Positions 1-10,111 of a DNA stretch of 53,765 bases are shown in pieces; the first letter of the stretch is position 1, and each line of letters starts with the position of its first letter. Position numbers and translations under genes: made by a program. This DNA is from Kondoa malvinella (taxonomy: Eukaryota > Basidiomycota > Agaricostilbomycetes > Agaricostilbales > Kondoaceae), in NCBI GenBank assembly GCA_039545315.1, contig BCIM01000012.1:1-53765 (forward strand), given 5' to 3'. The notes under the pieces were generated by a model. It was not told the origin of the DNA and did no database searches. It worked only from the letters and a program-made list of their open reading frames with translations.

Positions 1-575
1 ATAACCTCAATAACGCAGGATAACCTCAATAACGGAGCAGGAAGGGAGTAAGGGATAGATTCTATTAGCCAGCACACACGTCATGAAAGAAACAATCAGG
101 CCCCTTCAGTAGATCGGCCAGTTCAGCGTAAACGGCGAGAGTGAAAATTCTCGTTGCTTTTGTCCAACAGCGCTGGCCATATCAACTCGAGTTCAATCTG
201 GAGCAGATCTGGATCTGGCACGCCCATAGCGCATACTAGGTGTATCGCGGAAGGTCGGCCTTGCGGTTTCTTCAACGCTCAGCGCCTCTCCAAAATGCAA
301 ATATACTACAGTTCCCGATCTGCTCCAATCTTTCCTTTGAAATGCAAGATATGCAAGATGTATGGTATAATAACTGTACCAAGTTTAAAAGCTGTTATGC
401 GCTCTGTGGAAGACCTACTGAATGGTTTGATTGATGGAGTAATTCAACGACAGACTGCAGAGAACCTATCTGCATTGAGGGCTAGTTCATCAGGCAAGAA
501 AGAAAGTTACCTCAAGATATGGAACAAAAGCTATTTGATACAGTAAAATGGCGACCAATTAAGGAACAGAAGGTA
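1..575. other. Window edge without a recognisable gene
   Basis: No open frame here looks coding. The only structure noticed is a direct repeat of ataacctcaataacg at positions 1-15 and 20-34, right at the window edge. Short reading frames in this stretch lack family motifs and convincing splice signals. It lies downstream of the minus-strand gene that ends at 576. Confidence 0.4.
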
Positions 576-1426
576 CTAAGGCGGCATCATTGGTGCATTA
601 CAAGGCGGGTTCAACCAGTTGATGCCTGTTCGTCAATAGTGAGAATAGCTAAAATGGATAGAGACAAAACAGTACCTTTGCGATTCAAGCGAAAAGGCGC
701 TACAATGCGCTCTTCTATACGTGGCCGTCGATACAGCGAGAATGACCCATCCACACATACATCCGGCGATAAAAGAGACTCGATGCGCTGACGCTTGAAA
801 ATTGCGTTCTCGGACAAATTTCCTTCCAGATCAACCCAAGCAGTAGGATCAAGATTTGCATAGCGTAAATCATCCGGCGGGTCATAGTCGATAGGCTCCC
901 AATGTCGATTCGGCTTAACAGTAGGACAAAGCGCTTTCCACAAAGGTAGTGTCTGTTTGGGTAGATCAGGAGGAAAGGGTATTCTTTTGCCGCGTCGAAG
1001 CTTGGGTGCTTGACGATGTGCAATCTGCTTGCGAATATGAGATTCTGCTTGATGAATCGAGGTATGACAAACGCTAGTTGCGACGACTTGAGCAGGTCGA
1101 TCGGTGGTGACCTGAGAGAGCAATCAACAAGAGGATCAAGGGTAATTGCAGGAAGAAGTACGATTGACGGATCAGAAGAAGACGAAGCACTGCTACGGCT
1201 GCTATTTGAATTAGACGATGTAAAATTGCGCTGAGCGGTGAGAACATGTGAGACAAAGCCGATAGTCACGATTTGAGGCAAGACAAACAACGTCCTCAGG
1301 AACGTCTTCTTCTAGCTGCTGCTGCTGGTTGTTGGAGCCTTTCTGGGGTACAAAGATATTTTTCTGCTTGTCCCGGAGCGGTAAAGGATTGTCCACAGAC
1401 TTGCGAGTCTTTCGGACAACGAGCAT
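576..1426 (-). CDS. Hypothetical protein, 229 aa, four exons
   Basis: I do not recognise this protein. Minus-strand exons 1292-1426, 1162-1230, 676-1111 and 576-625 are joined by introns of 61, 50 and 50 nt and give 690 nt, an exact 230 codons. The N-terminus (MLVVRKTRK) is basic, a Ser-rich stretch follows around residues 50-65, and the last half is rich in Pro, Arg and Asp (PIDYDPPDDL, then AWVDLEGNLS, then PRIEERIVAP near the end). No membrane segment or signal peptide is visible. The start was chosen as the first ATG in frame, which leaves 338 nt to the divergent ArfGAP. A more upstream exon is possible because in-frame coding-like sequence continues to about 1620. Confidence 0.6.
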
Positions 1427-1764
1427 CACGACTTGATGAGAAACATGATCGAAAATGAGGTTGCAAATGATTAGAAGAGAACAACAAGCAGAACTGACTT
1501 TCAAAGCAGCGTGGGACATAAGACTTAGTCGTTATGTGACGAGACTTAATCGGACTGGGAGATGTTTTGACGTCTTGTGACCTTGTTCTCGACTCTGTGT
1601 GGAACCAAGATGGTACTGGCAAGGGACAACAAGGTGAGACGAGTAAGATCTGAAGCTGCGGATTGACCTGACCGTATCATTACAGGCGTTGAACGCGTGA
1701 GGACTTGATTTCGTTAAGCAAGACCGCATTGCTCACTCTGCTGCTTTGACGTGATGTAGCAAAC
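1427..1764. promoter_or_regulatory. Divergent promoter carrying the GACATAAG/GACTTAATC motif
   Basis: Intergenic DNA between the minus-strand hypothetical gene and the plus-strand ArfGAP. At 1515-1551 it holds gacataagac and, about 20 nt further, gagacttaatc. The same words recur in two other divergent promoters of the window (26330-26574 and 31865-32531). A regulatory role is inferred from position and recurrence only. Confidence 0.35.
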
Positions 1765-3414
1765 ATGCACAGTGAGTATTGCAAGAACATCTCACAGGGG
1801 CGACTGAGCTGAGCCCATTTGCTGTGAGCAGGTTGTTGCGCGAAATGGTAAAGATGCCCGATAACAAGATTTGCGCCGAGTCAGTGTGCCAGAGCTCTGT
1901 TCCATCAACATCAGAGCAATGATCTGAGATATTGCTGTCGTTCAGCTGCAAGAAGAATGATGCACGCTGGGCTAGTACGAATCTCGTAGGTCATGGCGTC
2001 AACACAGCACGTAACTTGTTCTGACTACGTTTGCTTATGTACAGGGAGTCTTGTACGTCTACAGAACTATGGTCACTTCTCTCAGGCTTAATGCAGCTAC
2101 GCAGCATGTGTATTCGATGTTCAGGTGTGCTCTTCCGTTTCGCTCAAATGAAAGTAGTTTTAAACAGAGCATACAGGCATTCATCGCTCGTTGGGAGTGC
2201 ATAGTATGCGATCGTTCACTCCACCTTGCACAAGGGCTGATGTGTATTCTCGCTAGTTACACGAAGTGAGCATTGCGTTCTTTCAAGATTTCCATCACTA
2301 AGCCGAGAGAGCAGTCAAGTCTGTTGATCTCGACACATGGCTGCCAGAACAGATAGAGGTGACTATCACTCATATCCTCACACTGATGCAGCTGATAGAA
2401 GTATGCAGACTGTACGAAGATGGGGCAATAGGCGCGCAAATCTGTATTGGGAAGCGCATCTAAAAGCAGGACACGTACCTTCTGATCAGTATGTGCACCC
2501 AATGCCTCAAGTAACTTTCTTATGAACGATAACAGTAAAATGGAATCCTTCATTCGCTCAAAGTACGAAAGCAAGAGATGGGCTATGGAAGGTCCAGTGC
2601 CAGAACCAGAATCGCTTGACGAAGACTCAGAGGTGTGTTGAGCGGCCTGAACAATATACATCCACTGACCATGAGTGTGCAGCCTGAGCAGGCAAGCAAA
2701 GCAAGCTCGACCTCCCACGCCCATAGCACGAAAAGTCAGAACATAAAAGCGACCAGTAATGATCTATTGGCAGATCTGACCGGTCCTTCGCCTTCCTCTA
2801 CTCCAGCTGCAGCGCCAGTAAACGTTGGTAAAGCTTCTCCTGCTCCACCTAGCTTCACTTCGTCAAATTCTACCGCCAAAGTGGGCGGCGAGCTCTTCGA
2901 TCTCGTAACACCCCAACCTGGCTCTTCTACCTCTGCACTTGTAGCTAAACAGCCAGCACAAGCACCTGGATCATCCAAAGCCGATATCTTAGCGCTCTTC
3001 TCCTCTCCTGCGCCAGTGCAACAACAGCGCCCACAGTCGCAGGCTTTCGGGAGCTTCTCCGCACCATCACCACCACAAGCTCAGCCTCAGCAGAACCACT
3101 CACAAATGAATGTACTCGGCGGTGGAATGGCGAGCATGAATTTAGGCAATGCTCAAACGTCGCAACAACCAGCAGATCCTTGGGGTTCGTTTGGCCAAGA
3201 TTCATTGCCTTCGCAACCTCAGCAGTCAAGTTCCGCTCAGTCTAATCAGCAGCAGTCGGCTTTCGGCTCATTCACTTCATCGGCTCCAGTCAGTAATTCC
3301 TCTTCGTCATTCTCCGACCTGTTCAGCTCGCAGGATGTCTGGAACTCTGGGCCTGCCACATCGGGCAACAAAACATCGAGCGCAAATCACGATATTTGGG
3401 GCGACTTCAAGTGA
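1765..3414 (+). CDS. ArfGAP (Age2/SMAP type), 381 aa, eleven exons
   Basis: GTPase-activating protein for Arf GTPases in vesicle traffic. Exons 1765-1771, 1798-1879, 1946-1985, 2045-2052, 2105-2124, 2177-2203, 2257-2265, 2315-2358, 2409-2488, 2536-2632 and 2683-3414 sum to 1146 nt. The join gives the family zinc finger C28-x2-C31-x16-C48-x2-C51, then GIHRSLGVH with the catalytic Arg at 56, WGNRRANLYWEAHL, and the signature ESFIRSKYESKRWAMEGP. The C-terminal 240 residues are low complexity (Gln, Ser, Pro) and end in DIWGDFK, with DPWGSF and ILALFSS motifs of the kind that bind coat or adaptor proteins. Exons of 8 and 9 nt are needed to keep the conserved motif. The first intron would be only 26 nt, so the first exon is the least certain part; the alternative is a start at the Met of MVKMPDNK. 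Confidence 0.9.
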
Positions 3415-3533
3415 GGCGTCATATGAGAAGCATCGATGGCAGATCTGAGTATGTTAGCTTGGCTTCTCTACACAATGTACAATTGTTACACTAGCTACAC
3501 GCTTGACAACTCTCTGATCTCTAAATGGTCCTT

Positions 3534-5454
3534 CTACCTGTATCCGAATTGCTGATACTGCTGAGGCATCAGCATTCGACCTTGTTGAGGTGGATATTGC
3601 ATCATAGGCTGCATTGCTTGCATAGGGCGTTGCATCATCGGTTGCGAATATTGCGGCATCATCCGCATCTGAGATTGCTGCTGCATAGCTTGAGTTTGCA
3701 GCATCTGTTGCTGTTGAGCCATGCCTGGAAGTCTGCGTCAGCAAGGTCATCAGTGTATTGGTGAACGGCTGACGGGGATCATATGTCGCCTGCCTATGTT
3801 GAGGCATTTGCTCTGTGTGCACACAATCAGCGATGTATTGCTACTGACTGAGATAGACGACATACGTATCGGGCGGGCCATAGGTCGAGACATCTGTGGT
3901 GGTCTTTGTCTAGGCCAACGCGTAAGCTGAGCATGGGTAAGGTAGCTTTGTGACACACCTATGCATTGTTTGAGGCTGATTTTGTTGGCCTTCACCGTAG
4001 TATCCAGACTGCTCCGTCCTATTGCAGAGCTCATCAGCATCATCCAGGAGACTCGGACAGCACTAACAGCGTCATGGCTTCGCGCTTGGCCCTTTTCTGC
4101 GCTTCTTTCATTCGCTTTTCCTCTTCCATCTCGAACAAAACACGTTCTTTCTCTTCTAATTCTTGAGCGAGCTCTTCTTCCCTCTCTAGCATAGCCCGAT
4201 GCTCTTCCTCAAGCTCTCTTCGTCTTTCCTTCTCTTCCTTGCGCTTTCTTCGCTCTTCTTTGAAGCGCTCTGCCAATTCTTCTTGTTCCTGCTGCATTTC
4301 GATTTCTGCCTTTTGCAGACGCTCAAAATTCTCCCTGTCGATTTCGTCCCGCTCAATGTCTTCTTGCGCTTTCCGGTCGCGCTCTTTTTGCCTTTGTATC
4401 TCCATTCCCTCTTCCAGCTGTTGCAGTCTTCGCTCTCGATCTGCCAATTCTTCTTCCTTTTGCCGTCGCCGGATCTCTCGCTGTCTATCTCGCTTTGCTC
4501 GTATCTCGGCCTTCTTCTTGACAAAGATAGTACTTGCACCAATTGATGGCGGTCTTTGGCGTTTGGTCTCTGAGCGCGATCGAGGCGTACGAGGTGTGGT
4601 TGGCGTGCGAGCCATGACTGCACTACGAGCAGGTGATTTACGACTCTGTAAAGGCGGACCAAATGGATTGCTGTTTGGGCTAGTCATTGTCGGTTGCTCG
4701 TATCCTGAATTTGAGTGGCCATCTTCCTCTTGGCTAAATTCGGTTTGGAGAGGCAGTCCGCGCAGAGGGAGCCTTGCTGTATGAGGGATTTGAGAAGCGG
4801 AGTGATTGGCTGATAGAGGCAAAGAGCCACTCATGGGTACTGGCAGCGAAGAGGGAATTGCTCGGGTCTGTTGAGACGATAAAGTGATGGGTGGTTTCTT
4901 GCCAGAGCTATGCGTCAAGCCAACATCATCTCGGTTCTCGCCCATCTGGCGCACTCCTCGTAGAGCTTGCTGTTTGGCAAAGTCTCGTCGGAGAAGTTCA
5001 GTCTGTTGCCTTTCGAGATCCGCTTGTCTCTGCCTTGACGCTTTCATGTCTCTCGAAGCAAGTTTCTTGGCTTGCCGAACACGCCATGCTTCTTCGTCAT
5101 CCGGTCTAGGCAAGCAGCCATAAGGCAGCAAGCAGCATCCAGTCAAGAACCAGAAGTAGGTCTTTGCCCTAAGATGATGGGTCAGTGAGGCTAATGGGTT
5201 ACGATGGTGCACCGTACGAATGTATGCTCAATTCAGAGACGCAACACCGTAAGCAGACTAGCGCAAAGGCGTATAATACGACGACGAAGAGGGCCACGAT
5301 TCTTTGAGCGCGATAATCAGACAGAGCATCCTAGCAAAGTGAGTGCATACCCGATAGCGAATGGCAAGTTATCAGCAGCAAATGTTGTGAGTGTAGGTGG
5401 GCTGGATGCTGAAGTTGTATCACTTTGCGATATCCCGTCGCTTGTAGCAGCCAT
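3534..5454 (-). CDS. Two-pass membrane protein with long charged coiled coil, 540 aa
   Basis: Function unknown. Minus-strand exons 5351-5454, 5218-5301, 4068-5168, 3959-4018, 3866-3909, 3774-3812 and 3534-3724 give 1623 nt; five of the six introns are exactly 49 nt. After about 34 residues comes a hydrophobic segment (IVALFVVVLYAFALVCL), a Cys-rich turn, and a second hydrophobic segment (YFWFLTGCCLLPYGCL). Then come a basic/Gln helix, a Ser/Pro-rich linker, and a coiled coil of about 150 residues made of Glu, Arg and Lys (runs such as RRRQKEEELADRERR). The tail is almost only Gln, Met and Pro. The paired hydrophobic segments near the N-terminus suggest anchoring with the coil in the cytosol, by inference. 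It is divergent with Kap123. Confidence 0.8.
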
Positions 5455-5839
5455 CAACTAGCTCGATGGAGCTGCTGGCGAGGGAGTATGTTCAAAAGAA
5501 GGGCTACAGGGACGCCAAGCGTGAACAAGCAGAACAAGAGAGAGAAAGAGGACGGCTTCAAGAAGGCTGAATCGCGAGAAGGCGAACTCGATAAAGGGAA
5601 CACGAGAGAGAGAGCCGAAGCCAGGTGAGAGAGAGCGCGACCCAAAGACAAAGATTCGAACGAGCCCATCAAGGAAGTTATCTGGTTATCGAAGCGATAT
5701 AACAGCTGTACATGGTCTCAGTGATGTCTAGCGAGGTCTGGTTCGTCGGTCTGGGGCAACCCGCGGGTCATGCAAAATTTCAACTTTTTTTGCAAGTCCT
5801 CTCTCCGACCGCGTCCATCTAGATACCAATATAACAGCT
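5455..5839. promoter_or_regulatory. Divergent intergenic region
   Basis: A 385-nt spacer between the coiled-coil gene and Kap123, transcribed away from each other. The part near 5520-5640 is purine-rich (repeated gagagag). I see no TATA box or shared motif that I can defend. Confidence 0.3.
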
Positions 5840-8800
5840 ATGTCAGGACAGCAGGATCAATACATACAACACTTGCACTCCACTGTCAGTCATTGGCCGA
5901 AAAGCATGACATTGCGAGCAGACATCTCATGGAAATTTTCACGCATGTGTAGCTCGCCCATGCAGCAGGCTTGGGAAATCAAGCTACCTTGTCGCAAGAT
6001 GTCAAGGCCGCAACAGTAGAGCTGGACAATGTCTTCAAATCGCCTACCATGGCAGTTCCAGCCCTCGCTCAAATCGCTTTGACTGTCGAGCAGGAGCAAG
6101 TCAGGCAATTGGCAGCTGTCGAACTCCGAAAGGTGTGTCCCGTAGTCTACTAGCTGAGACGTGGCTCATCAAATGTACCAACAGCTCGTCAACCGCGTCA
6201 AAGTCAAAGTCTGGGCAAAATGTCCTCAAGCGACAAGGCAACACATCAAAAGCCAGTTCCTGGAACGTCTTTCATCAGGCCAAGAGCCAAATAAGCTTGT
6301 GCAGCATTCAATAGCTCGCTGTGTCGCTGCTATCGGCAAAATTGAAAACTCAAAAGGGTATGCTGAAGCATCCAGATTCGAAAGAAAAGCTGACATCTCG
6401 CTAGGCAATGGCCAGAATTGCTCCCGTGGCTCTGGCAATCTTGCTCAAGCGGCTCAGTGCCGCAGCGTGAGGTTGGCATGTACGCCTTGTTTGCCTTGGT
6501 AGATACCTTCGTAGACAGCGGTGGAGGTGCTTCTTTCTCCCAGCATACACCTCAGCTGTTCGGTCTGCTCAACAAGGCTATCGTTGACCCTGAAAGCTTG
6601 ACTGTTCAAGTCTTTGCCGTCCGCATTGCTGGCAAAATGTCCGACTACATTTCGCCTGACGACGAGAACGATGTTGTAAGTCTTGTGCTCTGCAGAACTG
6701 CGGTTGACACTGAAGGTTTCTTGTAGCGCACCCTGCAGGCGATAATACCCTCGATAGTACAAGTCTGCCAGGCAGTTCTAGCAGCAGACGATGAGGAGAA
6801 CATCAAACACACGTTCGATGTTCTGGATTCGCTCAGCTTAAGCGTTAGCCTACTTCCGCTTTACACTGATCTCGACTGATTTTGCAATTGTAGGATGCAA
6901 CCTTCTTTGGCAATCACTTCCAAGATCTGGTCAATTTCCTCCTACAAGCTGGCGCAAACAACAGTTACTCGGACGAGGCTCGCATGGCACCTCTCAACGC
7001 TCTCCTCTTCCTAGTCAAATAGTCAGTATCTCTTCTTTTCGGACAGCCTTCGTTCTGACATTCCTTCGCAGTAACAAAAGCAAGATTCAGAGCTTGCAAC
7101 TTGCGAAACCCCTCTTGGAAGGTCTTCTGCCTATCGGCGCACAGGAAGAGCCAGAAGATCACGAGGAAGATGCACCTGCTCGAGTAAGTGCCATTGCCAT
7201 TGTTACCACTCGTGTTCTGATTGCTCGTACCAGGTCGCTTTCCGTATTATCGATGCTCTTGCAAATGGCCTTCCTCCTGCTCAAGTCATCAACCCTCTTA
7301 TCCAGCTTTGCCAAACATACTCTCAATCGCCTGACGCTGGCCTGCGAAAATCAGCCATCATGGCTTTCGGCGTTACCTTCGAAGGCTGCTCTATCTACAT
7401 TGTCTCGCACATCGACTCTTTGTGGCCTTTCGTCGATCAATGTTTGGCTGACCCAGACACCAATGTCCGCAAAGCAGCTTGCATCACCCTCGGCTTCATG
7501 TGCGATATGATTCCGGAAGACTGTGCTAAGCGACATGGTGTTCTCTTGCCATACATCTTCGAGCTCGTCAACCACGATGTCACACGTAGACACGCCTTGA
7601 ACGCTCTCGACAGCTTGCTAGAAGTTTTGGGCAAAGACATCATCCCTTACCTACCCACGCTCATGGACAGACTCACCCAACTCCTGCCTAACGCTGAAAT
7701 TCCCCTTCGCGGCTCTATCGTTGGCGCCATTGGTTCAGCAGCACATGCCGCAAAAGGCGAATTCAAGCCTTACTTCGCTCCAGCCATGGCGCTGCTCATT
7801 CCCCACCTTGCTCTCACCGAAGAGGGCGAGCAGCTCGAGCTCCGCGGCATCACTCAAGATACCGTCGGCACTCTCGCTGAAGCTGTCGGCAAAGACGATT
7901 TCTCTCCTTATTTCCAGCAACTTATGCAACTCGCTTTCGAAGGCACGACAGTTGAAAGCTCAAACATGCGCGAATGCTCCTTCATCTTCTTTGCCGTCAT
8001 GTCGCGTGTCTACAAAGACGAATTCGCTCCCTTCCTTGCGACAATTGTGCCATTGCTGCTTGCCAGTCTAGGTCAAGACGAGACTGCAGGCAATGCTGCA
8101 GTCGCCGCAGAATGTAAGAACACCTTTGAAGTCTCCCGAAGTCAGCTGACAGGCTCTTTCAGCCTCTGGATTCGCCTCCAGCAGAGAGGTCGCATCGGCT
8201 TCTGCATCGAATGGCCTTGGAGATGATGACGATGACGACGTCTTCGAGGACCTGGACGAGGAGGATCTGGAAGAGGCATTGATGGGTATGAACACTGGTG
8301 TCGCTACCGAGAAGGAGACTGCCGCTGACGCTTTGGACGAACTTTTCTTGAATACCGGCACTCATTTCCTCCCTTACCTGGAAAACGCTGTCAAGGCATT
8401 GAAGATGCTCCTTGTCGACTACAACGAATCTCTTCGCAAGTCTGGTGCTTCTGCCCTTCTCAGCTTCATCACTACTGCCAACAAATTGACTGGCTCGGCG
8501 AAATGGTCTGCTGGTCTCAACCCAGAACCAATCAACAGCGATGTCAAAGCTTTGATAGACTCTGTCATTCCAGAAATAATGGAAATGTGGGAAGACGAAG
8601 ATGACAGGTTCGTGTTCTCCGTCTGACTATGCCCTTTCCTCTGCCTTTACAAGATGACAAGAATTGCTACCCAGCTCACTACGACTGCGCTCTAAGAGTC
8701 TGCAGAGTGAAATCACAGCATCTCATCAATCCTGATTCTTCGCTCTCTTCCGCATACCTGTTTTGCGCAAGGAAGCTAAATCGTGTGACGTTTCTACAGG

Positions 8801-9904
8801 GATGTCGTCACCAGCTTGTGTGACGCCTTCTCGTCTGTGGTCACTGAAGTCGGTCCAAGCGTTGTTGCGCCGACTCGTGAGTTCCATACTCGTAAGCTGA
8901 AAGCTACGAGCTGACTTTGCTTAGATTTGGAGAAGATCTGCAAATACCTTTTGGATCTGCTGGAACGGAAAGCTGCCTGCCAGCAAGAAGAGGTTGAGGA
9001 GGAACAGCAAATCGCCGCGCATCCATCAGCTGATGCTGAGCTCTCCGAATGGGACGCACATCTCATTCGCGGCGCTGAAGACTTGGTCAGCTCATTGGCC
9101 ATCGCCATCGGTCCTGAATTTGCACCAGCGTTCAATGCCTTCCTCCCTGCCTTGGCTCAGTATGTCGATCCTCGCCGGCAGCCGACGGAGCGTTCGACTG
9201 CCATCGGAGCTCTAGCGGAATCGATTAACGGTCTCAAATCTGGCTCAACTCAATTCACCGAACCTATTCTCAGCCTTTTGTTCGCCAGCTTGAAGGACGC
9301 GGACCTTGATGTCCGTAGTAACTCCGCTTTCGCAGTCGGATCTCTCGTCTTCCAGTCTGACATTGATCTTTCTGCTCACTATGGCACCATTCTTTCAAGC
9401 CTCTTCCCTCTGTTCGACCGCGAGACCGATTCGGCAGATTCAAATCAAGCCTGTGACAATGCCTGCGGAGCTGTTGCGCGCCTCATCTTGAAGAATGTTG
9501 ACGCTGTTCCTCTAGAGCAGGTAAGTCTACAGTCGAAGAGTCAAATTCAGCTGATCATTGCTGTCTCGAAGGTGTCACCGATTTTCCTCGGTCATCTACC
9601 AGTCAGAGTCGACTTCATCGAGAATGTAGGTGCCCATGACATAGCCCATCCATTTCAGTTGACTGGATTCTTGCAGGTCAAAATTTTCGAAGCGTTGACA
9701 TACATGCTCCAGAATGGCAAAGCACCTGCGCATACAGATACCATCTTGCGTCTCATGGCGACAGTACTTGAGCAGCAGGCGAAGGCAGCCAGTGAAGACA
9801 GCAAGCCGCTGATGGCCGATACTCAGGAGAAGCTGGTCTCGCTGCTTCGAACGCTTCCAGCTGAACAGATTCAAGCGCATGGGCTGGCTACATTCCTTCA
9901 GTAG
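5840..9904 (+). CDS. KAP123: Karyopherin beta Kap123 / importin-4
   Basis: Nuclear import receptor of the importin-beta family; yeast Kap123 carries ribosomal proteins and histones H3/H4. Thirteen exons (5840-5884, 5953-6132, 6185-6357, 6405-6675, 6727-6843, 6894-7021, 7072-7183, 7234-8113, 8163-8607, 8800-8876, 8925-9520, 9572-9625, 9677-9904) give 3306 nt and 1101 aa, the normal length for Kap123. HEAT-repeat helices run throughout, for example VRQLAAVELRK near the N-terminus, ADPDTNVRKAACITLGFMC and LRGSIVGAIGSAA. An acidic loop (GDDDDDDVFEDLDEEDLEE) sits after residue 650, as in the family. All introns are 47-68 nt except 8608-8799, which is 192 nt. Identity is clear; cargo is inferred from the family. 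Confidence 0.95.
8608..8799 (+). other. Unusually long intron (192 nt) of Kap123
   Basis: Intron between the exon ending MWEDEDDR and the exon beginning DVVTSLCDAF. The lengths on both sides keep the frame, so the intron is real, but it is about four times the local norm. An intronic small RNA was considered; a weak C-like box (gatgac) and a later ctga are present, but no convincing structure. Confidence 0.6.
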
Positions 9905-10111
9905 ATGATTTCTTGCATTGGGTAAATTAGGTTTCTAGGAGATTAGTTCGGTTTGCATGCCATACGCAGCATATTTCAGTAATTAGATATCCAGCACATA
10001 ATCATATGAACTTTGCATCTGTACTTGCACCTGTTCCCTCGAGTCGCCTTACTGATGTTGTCGCGCTTGGCCGTTTGTTGATCTTGGACATTGAACGTCA
10101 TGCATTGAAGA

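Noticed and set aside
600..640. B-box-like word gggttcaacc, a possible tRNA
   Set aside because: No T-stem or acceptor pairing around it, and it falls in the last exon of the minus-strand gene.
4199..4784. Plus-strand frames rich in Leu, Phe and Ser, looking like a membrane protein
   Set aside because: They are the complement of the Glu/Arg/Lys coiled-coil codons of the minus-strand gene; such shadows are expected.
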